A stretch of DNA of 64,000 bases. Source: Delphinapterus leucas (Eukaryota > Chordata > Mammalia > Artiodactyla > Monodontidae). The DNA lies in contig NW_022098058.1 of NCBI RefSeq assembly GCF_002288925.2, positions 4,540,949 to 4,604,948 of the forward strand. The letters run 5' to 3'. This document shows positions 49,075 through 62,822 of the stretch, one piece after another. A model generated the notes under the pieces. That model saw only the letters and a program-made list of their open reading frames with translations, ran no database searches and was not told the DNA's origin. A program made the position numbers and the translations under genes. Positions within the stretch are counted from its first letter, which is position 1. Each line of letters starts with the position of its first letter.

Positions 49075-51767
49075 CTGAATAACTTTTTATATCAATAGCA
49101 ATTATGTGTCAGCTTAAATACCTCCAAAATCTTATGGCAATTTAAAATCTTGGACTAATGTTAAATGAAGCTAATTAACAAATAATTCTTAGATGCTCAG
49201 ATAAATTTCTAAGTAAATAGAATACTAAATGTTGATTATTAAGCATAGTTTTAAGTTGATATACATTTGCTTCTTATTTGTATATGCTATTAGAGTGGCT
49301 ATTATCTTCAGGTCATATTACCAATCGGGTTCATTTTGCCACTTTAAGAAGGTGTAAGAGAAGTGTGGGGCTGTAGAAAATCTGTTATGTGTATTCAGGA
49401 GCCTTTCTGTTCTGCTAAAATCCTTGTGTGTGACAGATATTTCTTATTATCCATTCCCTCCACCTAATCTTCTCTCTGAAATATGTTATAATTGATATAG
49501 TAGGTTCGAACTATGCTAGGAGCAACAGTACAAGGTGTAAAGTCCTTTTGTTTTTGAAGGAAAAAGAGCATTTTTGTCCCAAAGTAAAGTGGCAGTTTTT
49601 TCCAGAATTTGAAAGAAAGACAAATCTTAGAAACTGAATTTGATTTGCCTTGGTTTATACTACTGGGATCTGAAAAGAAGATATGAAATATGTCCAAATT
49701 TTGCAAAATTCAATCAGTTTTGATGGGCTAGTTTCTTTGGCTTACTGATTAATGCCTTCATCTACAATATGAAAGATTATTCTTTATCTTCTGTGTAATT
49801 TGCCTAGATAGCAGAATAACTTTCTGGCTTTATGTTGGATTTACAATGTTCTTAATGATTAAAAAAACAAAACAAAACAACCAGAAAGAACAAAGGTTTT
49901 TTACTTGTGAAAGAGCTAAGTTCTTTAAAATTGCATTCCCTTACATGTTTATTATAATGTTTTATTGTCATTTTGATTAAATAACCAAGTACTGTTTCTC
50001 ATCCATGCTCCTATCTTAATCAAGGGCCCAAATCTCTTTCAACAATTCTTTTGATTTTGCCTTCCCAAGACTGGCTCCTAAATATAGAAAAATGAAACTT
50101 TCAGGTTAACTGTTACACCTAAAACTATCTTTGAGAGTCTCATGGAAAGGAATGTGCAACGTACTCTACAAACTATTGCTACTCCAAAGAACAGACCCTT
50201 AGGTACATGTTTCTGAGCTGACATCACTTAGATAACTTTCAGGATTTACCAGTGGACTAAACCAGGATTTCCATGATGCTTTTCAGTCCAGAAGCAGATG
50301 TTTCATGAAAGCAGACTGCTGACCCAAGTTCCATTTGAGCAAGAACTAACTATACAGGACGGAATGAACTGATGAAGGAAATTTTATTGTGGTTTTTTGT
50401 TTAGAATACTGTTGATGTTCTCTTAATGTTCTATTTTTTGTGGCTACATGAGGAAGCCCTTTTACTTTCTTCTTAAACTATTTCTAACTCACATTTTAGT
50501 AGACTCTGCTTTTGTGATCTAAAATAAAACATTAAGTGGTATCTGATTTTCACTGAATCAACAGCATTCAGAAACTTTCTGAGTTTTCCTTAACTTTTTA
50601 TGGCAATACAGTTATTTGTATAGGATCAATACTAGCATCTTATCTTTTTATTAGGATATAATTGGATTTTGTAACCATACATACCTGGAATGTCATATTT
50701 GAGAAAGATTCTCATTTAACCATACATGAAAAACCACATTAAGAAAGTTGACTTTATATATGGAGCCAATGTCTAAAAAGAAGCCCTCCCAGGAAAACCG
50801 ACCTGATGCCTGATTTACAGGGTCCCTGGCTTAGTGGTAGTAAGGAAGGTCACTTACTTCCTGGCAAGCCTCAGCAAATGCTGGGGACCTAAAGATGAGA
50901 TTAACTCATTCAAATTTATCAGCTCTGTAGATGAAATCTAGTCAGAGAGTTTCTTAGGTGTGGTTTCCTAACCTTGGGATAGTAAATAATAGAGGTGTTT
51001 AAAAGTCCAATCTAAGATTCTTTACAAAAACTTCCATACAGAAGTTAATCTTGTAGCCTTAGTAATTGCTCAAAACTGTATCACTGTGGATTTGCAAAGA
51101 AAACTCAAGGCTGTCTGTATGATTAATTAGCACTCTTAATGCATCTATATAAATAATCAGGTCAAACCTAAAGAGACCAACAATTTTGCGATCAAGAAAA
51201 ATCTTTGGAAATTATTTATGATCACAAGAGGGATGGGAGATTGTCAGCAGAAACTGTGAAAGACTAAAATGGTAAAAAATTTTACGTACCCTTTCAAGGG
51301 AATATCTGGTGTTGTCTATTGGATATTTTGGAGTTATCTGATAGTATAAAGGTCTGCATCTTTGTCTCTGGCTAGGTTATTGTGAAACTCTGTAGAGATG
51401 GAAATTACCTTGTGGACAGCGCTGGTGATGAAATACAAATCAATTTTGTCTGGTAGAGAATATAAATTTCCGTAAGTCTAATTCTCATTTTAATATCTTA
51501 CTGGCTCCGAATAATTGGTTAATTAGTGAGTTAAATACAATCTTTGACATATGTTCACTTTGTATGAGAGTCATAATTTTACCTTTGAAAATAACCTTTA
51601 ACATTTGGGTCCTTAGCTTTTATTAATATTTTGTAAAGCACCTAATTAAAAAGCAATTGTTTAATTCTGCCTGTTTTAATAAGGCTCTTACAAAAGAGCT
51701 AAGAACTATTTTTACATTTTTAAAGAGTTCTAAGAACAAAAAAACAAAGAAGAATATGTAATAGAGC

Positions 51768-51862
51768 ACTTTTGTGGCCCTCAAAGCCTAAAATATTTAC
51801 TATCTGGCCCTTTACAAAGAAAAAAAAAAAAAAAAAAAAGGTTGCTAACCCTTGCTTTAGAT
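51768..51862 (-). mobile_element. hAT-Charlie type (MER) terminal fragment
   Basis: GTGGCCCTCAAAGCCTAAAA, TATTTACTATCTGGCCCTTT and GTTGCTAACCCTTGCTTTAG match a common non-autonomous hAT element end. A 20-base poly-A run (about 51820-51839) has expanded inside it. I cannot give the subfamily with confidence. Confidence 0.6.
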
Positions 51863-52454
51863 CAAAGTTATAGTATCTCAATTGGCATAGATATTTTAAT
51901 AAGTGTGATCAACTTGACAAACTAGAAGACACGGAGGATTTAGCAGTAAAGTTAAGTTAGGACCCAGACTGAGAAAATAGGCTCCTTTACTAAATACCAC
52001 CCAAAGATGTATCAGGGATACTTTAATGATAACACAAAAAGTTTCCTTTACAAACATCTAAAAACGTTTAAGTGTTACTTTATAAAGAAACTGTTTAACA
52101 CTATTTTTTCATTGAGTAGTTTTCAGACTTCTCAATACTGATTAAAGTTTACTGAACATGCCTTTAGATGGAAACAAAGCTGAACACAAGTTTCACTAGA
52201 ATCTAGTTTTTGAAATAATTTTACACATTGCTGTATAAATAAAACAATCTGGACAATAACAAAACAAAAATAACAAAAAACCCTACTAAATTCAGAATTA
52301 TATCTGACAAGAAAAGATTTTTTCCCTCAGTAATACAAACCTACAATAGTATCCTTATGGTGCTCAACACTGTTGAGTATTGCGGGGGGGATGCTGAAAA
52401 TTTCATAAGGAAATAGATTTTATCCTTCCAAAATTCCTGGGGAAAAGATGTCTT

Positions 52455-52780
52455 TTAAAAACCTCTTTGTTATGCAACATTTCAAATATATATAAAAGTA
52501 GAGAGGATAATGAATTTTATGCACTCTTTATCCAGCTTCAATTATTAACTCATGGCTGGTACTTCCTCCCTCCCTTGCAATTATTTGGAAGCAAATCCCA
52601 GACAAAAGATACTCCTTATAAAAACCAAGACTAATTCCAGAGGCTTTTCTATATTATTAAAACCTACCTCAGCTGTCAGACCTCATGGATACTACTTTAT
52701 TTTTTGGATAAAATGCCTAATGTTCTCCTTCTCTTTCACGCTTTACTATATTTTATTCATGAAGGATCCACTGGGGAAAA
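52455..52780 (-). mobile_element. Old LINE-1 (L1M) fragment, antisense
   Basis: CAACATTTCAAATATATATA, AAAGTAGAGAGGATAATGAA and TATCCAGCTTCAATTATTAA are a familiar old L1 3' segment. Confidence 0.55.
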
Positions 52781-53008
52781 AAGTCCGAAGACCAAGGAAC
52801 TTGTTCTGTTTCTATAGACTGACCTTCTTGATGTTGATGCCTGATGACTAGCTGGATAAATTTTTCCAAAAGCGGCAAAAGATGGGGAAAAGTAAAGTTG
52901 AATCAAGGAAGAAAAATGATAAATCCAATAAATCAATTACTATCTGTACTTGTAGAAAGCAGACAACAGATCTGCAAGGAAGGCACTGAAGTTAAAACCT
53001 GTCGCATC

Positions 53009-53200
53009 GGGCTTCCCTGGTGGCGCAGTGGTTGAGAGTCCGCCTGCCGGTGCAGGGTACGCGGGTTTGTGCCCCGGTCTGGGAAGATCCCACATGCCGC
53101 GGAGCGGCTGGGCCCGTGAGCCATGGCCACTGAGCCTGCGCGTCCGGAGCCTGCGCTCCGCAACGGGAGAGGCCACAGCAGTGAGAGGCCTGCGTACCGC
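53009..53200 (+). mobile_element. CHR SINE with target-site duplication
   Basis: A full-length plus copy with an (AAAAAAC)n-like tail. The exact duplication AAAACCTGTCGCATC is at 52994-53008 and 53226-53240. It is among the youngest-looking insertions here. Confidence 0.95.
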
Positions 53201-54311
53201 AAAAACAAAAAACAAAAAACAAAAAAAAACCTGTCGCATCAGTTGGCTGTGCATTCCTCAAGGAGTCTCTTCTCTTGCCCTCCTCCAGCTGGCAACCAGT
53301 TCAGCTAAAAAGTCCCTAACTGTATTAATCTCCCACTGGGATTCAATAAGAGGTAGCTTTTGACTTCAGTGGCTTTCTTTATGAAAAAGTAAACCCCCAT
53401 AACCAGCCAGTGGGTGGGGGAGCAGAAAAATGACAAAGCGAGGAACTGTAAAGGAGTTTAAAATCTTTTGAGATTAGTATAGTCATATGAACCTCTAAAT
53501 AAGGCAAGTACTTTATTTTACTGCTTAGAACCAATTAGTTCAGAAAGGAGAGCAACAGAAGCTTTTGCTTAGTGCCAAAGCCAATACCAGAATTATGAGG
53601 TTTTAGGAAGGAAGAATAGAGGCACTGACCTTCTTTAGAAATTAGTTAAATTACCTGTCTTCCTATTCGAGACAATTAACTGAAGAAGTACAATAGGCAG
53701 TGAAGTTTGCTTATTTAGGCTCTGCCTACCTCAAAGGAATCATGTACCACCTAAGGGGCTCAAAGGTGTTTGGGGAGCTATTTCACATCTGTAAAGTACC
53801 ATAAAGCCCTGATGGGAATATCAGCCTCCAATCAAGGAAGGGCCAGGTAACCCCCAAGCACCGCCTGCAAAGCAAGTACAGAATCATACAGCAATTTGTG
53901 TCATAAGATGAAATGGTATATTAAAATATATCTGTGATGTCATGAGACATAGTATAGAATAGTGGTCTCCAACCTGAGGTGTGTAAAAGGGTCAAGCTGT
54001 TTTCCAGATTTCCAAGGGCCCAATAGAAAGTGTACATTCACCCATAATGAAGTCGTATATGCAGATTAAAATGACAAATATTTAATTTTGTCTGGAATTT
54101 TAAGTACTCCAGGTGGTATCATTATACTGGTGCTGCTCAAAAATGCTGACTGCTCTTAGTTCCTAATTACTTTTCTTTTTTTCAGGAAAAATAATATATG
54201 TTGTTTGTAAACAAACATTTTCAAAATAGCAGGCTTATGAGGAAGAAAAAATATAGCCTTTAGTGGGACCAGGTTGATTTCAGTTTTCTAAGTGAGGTCA
54301 TACCTTCAGGG

Positions 54312-54532
54312 TTTTTCAAAAAATTTTTTCTTTATTGAGGTAATATATACAAAACACAAAATTTACCATTTCAACCATTTTTAAGTGTACAATTTAGTGA
54401 CATTAAGTACATTCACAATGTTGTGGAACCACTGCCATTATCTATTTCCAGAAATTTTTCATCATCCAAAACTGAAACTCTGTACTCAGTAAGCAGTAAT
54501 TCCCCATTTCCTCTAATCCCAGATCATACCTT
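54312..54532 (-). mobile_element. Old LINE-1 (L1MB-like) 3' UTR, antisense
   Basis: TTTATTGAGGTAATATATAC, TTTTTAAGTGTACAATTTAG and CAAAACTGAAACTCTGTACT match the copies found at 10.2-10.8 kb. Confidence 0.7.
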
Positions 54533-54550
54533 CAATGTTAAAAAAAAAAA

Positions 54551-56512
54551 AAAAAAGGCATGACATGATACTATACATAGAAAAGCCTAAAGATGCCACC
54601 AGAAAACTACTAGAGCTAATCAATGAACTTGGTAAAGCTGCAGGATACAAAATTAATACACAGAAATCTCTTGCATTCCTATACACTAACAATGAAAGGG
54701 CAGAAAGAGAAATTAAGGAAACAATCCCATTTACCATTGCAATAAAAAGAATAAAATACCCAGGAATAAACCTACCTAAGGAGGCAAAAGACCTGTACAC
54801 AGGAAACTATAAGATACTGATGAACGAAATCAAAGATGACACAAACAGATGGAGAGATACACCATGTTCTTGGATTGGAAGAATCAATATTGTCAAAATG
54901 ACTATACTACCCAAAGCAATCTACAGATTCAATGCAATCCCTATCAAATTACCAATGGCATTTTTCACAGAACTAGAACAGAAAATTTTACAATTTCTTT
55001 GGAAACACAAAAGACCCTGAATAGCCAAAGTGATCTTGAGAAAGAAAAACAGAGCTGCAGGAATCAGGCTCCCTGACTTCAGACTACACTACAAAGCTAC
55101 AGTAATCAAGACAGTATGGTACTGGCACAAAAACAAATACAGATTAATGGAACAGGATAGAAAGCCCAGAGACAAACCCATACACCTATGGTCACCTAAT
55201 CTACAACAAAGAAGGCAAAAATATACAATGGAGAAAAGACAGCCTCTTCAATAAGTGGTGCTGGGAAAACTGGACAGCTACATGTAAAAGAATGAGATTA
55301 GAACACCCCCTAATACCATACACAAAAATAAACTCAAAATGGATTAAAGACCTAAATGTAAGGCCAGACACTAGAAACACACGCAGAACACTCTATGACA
55401 TAAATCACAGCAAGATCCTTTTTGACCCACCTCCTAGAGAAAGGGAAATAAAAACAAAAATAAACACATGGGACCTAATGAATCTTAAAAGCTTTTGCAC
55501 AGCAAAGGAAACCATAAACAAGATGAAAAGACAACCCTCAGAATGGGAGAAAATATTTGCAAATGAAACAACAGACAAAGGATTAATCTCCAAAATATAA
55601 AAGCAGCTCATGCAGCTCAAAATCAAAAAACAAACAACCCAATCCAAAAATGGGCAGAAGACCAAAATAGACATTTCTCCAAAGAAGATATACAGATGGC
55701 CAACAAACACATGAAAAGATGCTCAACATCACTATTAGAGAAATGCAAATCAAAAGTACAATGAGGCATCTCCTCACACCGGTCAGAATGGCCATCTTCA
55801 AAAAAAATCTACAAACAATAAACGCTGGAGAGGGTGTGGAGAAAAGGGAACCCTCATACACTGTTGGTGGGAATGTAAATTGATACAGCCACTATGGAAA
55901 AGAATATGGAGGTTCCTTAAAAACTAAACACAGAACTACCATATGACCCAACAATCCCACTCCTGGGCATATACGCAGAGAAAACCATAATTCAAAAAAA
56001 CACATGCACCCCAATGTTCATAGCAGCATTATTTACAATAGGCAGGACATGGAAGCAACCTAAATGTCCATCAACAGAGGAATGGATAAAGAAGATGTGG
56101 TACATATATACAATGGAATATTACTCAGCCATAAAAAGAATGAAATTGGGTCATTTGTAGAGACATGGATGGCCTTAGAGAGTGTCATACAGAGTGAAGT
56201 AAGTCAGAAAGAGAAAAGCAAGTATCATATAATAATGCATATATGTGGAATCTAGAAAATCGGTATAGATGATCTTATCAGCAAAGCAGAAATAGAAACA
56301 TAGATGTAGGGAACAAATGTACAGATACCAAGGGGGAAAGGGGTGGGGTGGGAGGAACTGGAAATGCACTGTGGTAACCTAAATGGGAAGGAAGTCCAAA
56401 AGGGAAGGGATATCTGTATGTATATGGCTGATTCATTTTGTTGCGCAGTGGAGACTAACACAACATTGTAAAGCAACCATATTCCAATAAAAGTTAATAA
56501 AAAAGGCAAAAT
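54551..56512 (+). mobile_element. 5'-truncated LINE-1, about 2 kb
   Basis: This is the last part of L1 ORF2 plus the 3' UTR. An open stretch of about 155 codons ([20 protein letters not shown] to [10 protein letters not shown]) ends at a TGA near 55018, after which the same protein continues ([20 protein letters not shown]) before further breaks. The 3' end is ATTCCAATAAAAGTTAATAA. A possible short duplication, AAAAAAGGCA, is seen at both ends. It is less diverged than the 33.4-kb copy and is inactive. Confidence 0.92.
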
Positions 56513-57956
56513 AAAACAACTCAAATTTCAAAAGTATATGGTAAACCATTAGAATATGTTCAAGCATATTCTATGTCTGAGAAGCTACCACTTGGAGGAA
56601 ATACATAGGTAATGCTATATTGTTTTAGAAAATGTTATTCGCCACAGTAAGGAGCTGTTTTCTTGCTATGCTCCATGAATGTCAGATCTACATAAGCCAT
56701 CTACTGAAAATCCTTACTTAATACCTATTTTATACCTTCCAATCACAGGTGAGGAACAGACCATACTGGGCTCTCAGGAATAAAAAAACAAACACATTTT
56801 TCACATTCTCAGAAAATATAAAAATTGCTAAAAGAGCAAGAAAATGGCTTCTGAGGGCTAGTTCAAGTCCATGTGAGAAGAACAAGGATTGACTCAATTT
56901 ATTCTTTCCAAAATCTTACTAGCCAGAGACGGCTTTGACGGGGGAAGATATGAAGCTATTACATTTTTAAATAACCTGGCTTCATTGTTCTTTGTTGTTT
57001 AATTTCCCAATAAACTGCATACAGCCCTAGTGGTTCCTAATATTCTTTAAGAATAGCAAAATAAAAAAACAACCAAGAAGGAGTAGGAAGCAAGTTGAAG
57101 ACACGTATGCTATTAATTGGCTACTTATGGGAATATAATGCCTTCCAAACTTCTTAAAGTTTGTTATAAAAATACAATTTAAGGGCCAATTTCTCATTCC
57201 TTTGCCCTTTCTCTTGAGATACCATCACATTATAGTATTCTATTGTTTCATGTCATTAAGTTTAGACAACAGGCCTTATTATATTAGTAAGATGCAGTTG
57301 GAAGGCTGCTGGTCTGCAGAAGAGATGGAGGTAAGTCCTTGCTTTGCTATCCATCAGTTTTGGGACTTGTGTGACTTATGGAGCTTAAAATGAATCAAGG
57401 TTTAGTACCTAAGAAATAGGACTAGAGCTTGCAAGGTTGAGGTCGAAAAACTAGAGAAAGCATAAATAGGATAATTGAAGACAACAGATGAATTGTCAAA
57501 GGAAAATGCAAAGACAATAAATATAATATTTAGCTATTTACACCAGAACATATACTTAATAAATACTATTAAATATTTATTAAATGAAGGAATAAATGAG
57601 TAAGTAAAACTCTGGGAATAGTTAAAATTTAGGACAAAAGACAAAGATAAATTTTACTCTGTTGCAGATTACATGATCTCAGAGTAAATATTCACCTGTC
57701 TCCTGTTTTTTCCTGAGACATTATGTCTTAACGCATTCTGCCATCTACTATGGTAGTTTTAACCTGAGAAGTCAAAAGCTTGAAGAGAGGTGAGAAACTA
57801 GAGATGTTCTTAGTGAAACATGATAAGGATTGGAGTAAAGTAGTGGCAGAGGAAATGTGAAAGAAAGGCCTAGTGATTCTTCTGAAGAAGGAACCAATAG
57901 GATTTGTTGACTACATATTGGAGATGAAAGAGAAGAATGAATAAAGATGAGGCCCC

Positions 57957-58094
57957 TATACGGGAAAAGAATCAACAAAGAGTGGATATATGTATATGTA
58001 TAACTGACTCACTTTGCTGTACACCTGAAACTAACACAACATTGTAAATCAACTATACTCCAATAACATTTTTTTTTAAATTAAAAAAAAAAAA
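57957..58094 (+). mobile_element. Very short 5'-truncated LINE-1
   Basis: About 110-140 bp of L1 3' end (GAGTGGATATATGTATATGT, CACTTTGCTGTACACCTGAA) with a poly-A tail. The duplication AAGATGAGGCCC flanks it near 57945-57956 and 58096-58107. Confidence 0.9.
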
Positions 58095-58756
58095 AAGATG
58101 AGGCCCAAGTTTCCAGTCTAAGAGACTGATGATGCAATAGGGAAGATGAAAAACAGGGTTAGTTTTAGGAAAGACAATTATGAATTCAAATTTAGATATT
58201 TTGAATTGCAATAAGGAAAAGATAATCATTTAGAAATGGTTAGAAAGAAGGTGAAGCTGGAATTCTGATCCAAAGAAAAGGATCTCCTAGAGATACTTCT
58301 ATTAACTAGTGTCAACATTTAATGTAAGATGACAAATATGAAGCCAAATATTTACATGTTCTTTGGCCCAAGTGTGCTTACATTAAATAGGAACAGCGTA
58401 TAAGTGAACAAGTCTTGCTGAGGTCAAAGCAACTAACTTCTAAATTCCAAACTCACATCAGGTTTATAGTAGTCAAAGTGGCTGAATGAGAATCTGTACT
58501 GTTCCTGAAAATATCACAAGCACAGGTTCACTAAGCTGAAGCTAGGAAACAACTCACTCCAATGAACTCACTTCAGTGAACTGCAATCAATGTATATACA
58601 ATAGATATATACACAGCAATAGTATACTCATGATTATAATCACAGAGGGGAAAAGGAAGAAGATAAGGAAGATAACGCACACCTTCTACTGGGGTCAATA
58701 AATATGTTCTAATATAGAAAGTATAGAGAATTAATGTCCCTTCAGATACTAATTTA

Positions 58757-59975
58757 TTTATTATATCAAAAAAATCTTAAATTGATGTAGAGTTGATTTA
58801 CAATGTTGTGTTAGCTTATGGTGTACAGCAAAGTGATTCAGTTATATATATTCTTTTTCATATTCTATTCTATTATGGTTTATTTCAGGATATTGAATAC
58901 AGTTTCCTGTGCTATACAGTAGGACCTTGCTGTTTATCTATTTTATATATCATAGTTTGTACCTGCTAATCCCTAACTCCTAATTTATCCCCACCCCCAC
59001 CCCCTTTCCCCCTGGTAACCATAAGTTTCTTTTCTATGTCTGTGAGTCTATTTCTGTTTTGTAAGTAAGTTCATTTGTGTCACAGTTTAGATTCCACATA
59101 TAAGTGATATCATATGGTATTTGTCTTTCTTTTTGTCATACTTCACTTAGTATGATCATCTCTAGGCCCATCTACGTTGTTGCAAATGACATTATTTCCT
59201 TTTTTATTGCTGAGTAGTATTCACATTGTGTATCTATGCCACATCTTCTTTATCAATTCATCTGTCAATGGACATTTAGGTTGCTTCCATGTCTTGGCTA
59301 TTGTAAATAGTGCTGGTATGAACACTGGGGTGCATGTACCTTTCCAAATTAGAGTTTTTTCTGGAAATGTGACCAGGAGTGCAATCGTATGACAACTCTA
59401 TTTTTTTAAATTAATTAATTAATTTATGGCTGCATTGGGTCTTCGTTTCTGCGTGTGGGCTTTCTCTAGTTGCAGTGAGTGGGGGCTGCTCTTCGTTGTG
59501 GTGCACGGGCTTCTCATTGCGGTAGCTTCTCTTGTTGCGGAGCACGGGCTCTAGGCACGCAGGCTTCAGTAGTTGTGGCGTGCGGGCTCAGTACTAGTGG
59601 CTTGTGGGCTCTAGAGTGCAGATTCAGTAGCTGTGGCGCACGGGCTTAGTTGCTCCGCGGCACGTGGGATCTTCCCCGACCAGGGCTAGAACCCGTGTCC
59701 CCTGCATTGGCAGGCAGATTCTTAACCACTGCGCCACCAGGGAAGTCCAGCAACTCTCTTCTTAATTTTTTAAGGAACCTCCATACTGTTTTCCATAGTG
59801 GCTGCACCAATTTACATTCCTGTCAACAGTGTAGAAGAGTTCCCTTTTCTGCACACCCTCTCCAGCATTTGTTATTTGTAGACTTGTAATGATGGCCATT
59901 CTGGCTGGTGTGAGGTGGTACCTCATCATAGTTTTGATTTGCATTTCTCTAATAACTAGCGATGCTGAGCACTTT
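58757..59975 (-). mobile_element. 5'-truncated LINE-1, antisense, with nested SINE
   Basis: Reverse complement of the L1 3' UTR and the end of ORF2. The duplication AGATACTAATTTA is exact at 58744-58756 and 59976-59988. A long CHR SINE has inserted into it at 59400-59750, so the L1 is the older event. Confidence 0.94.
59400..59750 (-). mobile_element. Long CHR-type SINE nested in LINE-1
   Basis: The reverse form of the extended SINE: an AATTAATTAATT tail, GGCTGCATTGGGTCTTCG, repeated GGCTTAGT and GGGCTC units, and a GCGCCACCAGGGAAGTCC head. A seven-base duplication, CAACTCT, is at 59393-59399 and 59751-59757. Confidence 0.93.
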
Positions 59976-61876
59976 AGATACTAATTTAGACATCAATGTT
60001 TCCTCAGAAAAATATCTTAGATGTAAAAGAGGGAATGGCACCAAATAAGTGCTGTGACAAGAGCACCAGGGTGCTAACAGCATACTGCTACCCCTAATAT
60101 CTGTACTGCTGGGGTTCTCCCTTTCCAGTGAGAAAAGAAAAGAAGAGGGAAGGGCAGAGGGAGATGAAATACGCCTGGGGGCTCTGCTTCCAACCAGGGT
60201 TACTCCTGACATTTTGGCCATTATGTCATCCATGGGCTCTATTCACTAAAGCCAGAATCACTCCCCTCTCCACATCTTTGCGACAACCAAAATACCCTCT
60301 CACATTTCCAAAAGCCAGGGTGGGCAGTGGGGTGGAGAGGTGGAGGTGGGGTAGGAGTTGATAAGTTCCTGGACACCTGAACTTTACAATTCAAGAATTT
60401 TCATGAAATATGGTTCATTCATTAAATATCTATAAGCCTTCAATCTTGATTTTACTTGTCAGAATCCAGTAATAAATGCCATCATGTTCACTGGCCTGAT
60501 TTCCTTAGGCTCAACCTATTTGAAATACTTCCAAAAAAAAAATCTAATATAGCAATAAAATGATGTATTCACAGAAGAGAGAGGAAACCCTGTTCCGAGG
60601 TTTCTATATTCCGTTAGACTACATGTAGGTTTGCTACAGTATTTGAATGGGTTAATTAACACAGGCTATCACTAAACTCTGTAATTTCACTACGGTAACA
60701 GTGAAATAAGGACTTACAGCCGCAGGTCAACAACCTGGGGTCCCAGTGAAACTACTCATAAAGTAAGACTCCCTAAAAGTTATGAGACCAATTTATTTAT
60801 AATTACATAAAAGAAGGGGGATACATATGGTGGGGTCTACATTTGCTTCTGGTTCTCCAGGACCAGGCAGACAATGTAGGCTCAATAAATGTCTGTTGAA
60901 TGAATCCATAAGAAATAAGAATATAAATCATATCACCTCAAATACATGCTTATGCTATTTAAATCTACAGATAGTTGTGGCTGGTTTCTGAATTGGAATC
61001 TTCCATTTTTCTGCATTCAATGTTTTACAGAGCCACCTCTGATTGCTAGACAGTGTTTGCTTTTGAATTAATTTTAGTCCTCTAAGGATTGAGTTAGTTT
61101 CTGATATTCTAGAACCACATAAAAGGTAGAGTTACAAATTTCTTTTCTCCACAGAATTCCAAGCCAGAGTTGTAACAGACCGTAAAAGATAGTTTACCCC
61201 ATGATTAAGTGAAAGCATCCACAATTAAAATGAGGAGACAAATTTCTCACATAAGACTAAGAAGCAATAAATATGGAAGACCTCTGTTTCCAAGCCATTA
61301 TTTAGAAAATCAATATGGAACTGCCTCTAGTTTGTTCTTGACTTTGGCAGTCACTCAGGAAAAATCATTTTCTATCTTCCCATGAATATTTTCTGACAAA
61401 ATTACCTCTATCTCCTAATGATTTGATAAAAATTAATTTTCAAAACATTTTAAAGTTAAAACTAACTTTAAAGTTTAGATGATTGCTAAGGTTTCATAGG
61501 GTATTAGAGAATTTGTAGACAATTAGTCTAGGGAGCTGGAAAGGAAAAGTCCTAATTAAAATTCCTAATAACTTAGTGCTTTCTCTTGCACATTAAGGGG
61601 AAAACTTTAATAAGACAAATTTGCCCATGATCAACTGACAACAAATGTTCTTTGTTCTTAGTGGCTCCTTGTAAACAAAACTGAGATAGGGATATTGTTA
61701 AGCATCTCTCTTATTCTTTTCAACTACTGGGAACTCTGTTTTCTCTCAGGGTGTTTTATGTTGTAAGTATATCAACAACAATGTTTCCGTTATAACATCC
61801 TAATATTAAGGTAATATTAATAATGCTTCTTTTCTAGAATTTTAATTTCAAAGAATGACTAAGACAACCTAATTTT

Positions 61877-61996
61877 TTTTTTTCCTTTGGCCGTGCCACA
61901 CAGCTTGTGGGATCTTAGTTCCCTGACCAGGGATTGAACCCAGGCGCTGGCAGTGAAAGCACCAAGTCCTAACCACTGGACCGCCAGGGAATTCCC
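61877..61996 (-). mobile_element. CHR-2-type SINE, antisense
   Basis: Poly-T, CTTTGGCCGTGCCACACAGC, GGGATTGAACCCAGG and a GGACCGCCAGGGAATTCCC head. The duplication AAGACAA(C/T)CTAATT is at 61861-61874 and 61997-62010 with one mismatch. Confidence 0.93.
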
Positions 61997-62520
61997 AAGA
62001 CAATCTAATTAAAATGTATTGCAATGTAACAAGAGCTTTGTCTAATTTAGGTTAATTAAGATCTTACCCACTAGGTAAGATCCCACAGTATCTAAAATAC
62101 TTTGAGTTAAGAGATCTGCTAGAGAACCTAGTCACAGCATCTAATTTAGTGCCCGTGTTTGCTTTCTCTTTAATTGAAAATGGTGTTAAGAACAGTTGAC
62201 CTTTCCATAAATCACATAATGCGGTGACTTATGCTTTACGTCTGAGAATACCACTGGATTCCAACTTTACAGCTCAAAAATTTAATTATTCTTTTCAGCT
62301 GCTTGACATCTTCAACTCTAAGCATGGCAATGTCTTTAGCCAAGGATTAATGAAGAGGTTGAAAAGGACAGGAAGCAAATTGCAACAATTCATCAAAGAC
62401 TGTGTTCCAGGATGATATTTTAGAACTCTTTTCACTCATTCCTTCACTTACTCAGTTATGAATAATCAGTTATAACTTCCCCCTCAAAAGATATGAAAAA
62501 CTCTCTTAAATGTACTGCTG

Positions 62521-62822
62521 GGGCTTCCCTGGTGGCACAGTGGTTAAGAATCTGCCTGCCAATGCAGGGGACACGGGCTCAATCCGTGTTCCGGGAAGAT
62601 CCCAAATGCCACGGATCAACTAAGCCTGTGTGCCACAACTACCGAGACTGCACTCTAGAGCCCGCGAGCCACAACTACTGAAGCCCACATGCCTGTGCTC
62701 TACAACAAGAGAAGACACTGCAATGAGAAGCCTGCACACCGCAACAAAGAGTAGCCCCCGCTCACAGCAACTAGAGAAAGCCCGTGCAGAGAAGCGAAGA
62801 CCCAACGCAGCCAAAAATAAAT
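62521..62822 (+). mobile_element. Long CHR-type SINE
   Basis: GGCTTCCCTGGTGGCACAGT through AGACCCAACGCAGCC with an AATTAATTAATT tail. The duplication AATGTACTGCTG is at 62509-62520 and 62847-62858. Frames on both strands here are SINE-derived. Confidence 0.93.

Noticed and set aside
53028..53363. 111-codon plus frame and overlapping minus frames near 53.1 kb
   Set aside because: SINE-derived, as shown by the same recurring peptides and the exact target-site duplication around the element.
54535..55020. 161-codon open frame resembling reverse-transcriptase protein
   Set aside because: It is the decayed end of LINE-1 ORF2 in a 5'-truncated copy, with stops just after it. It is not a host gene and not an active element.
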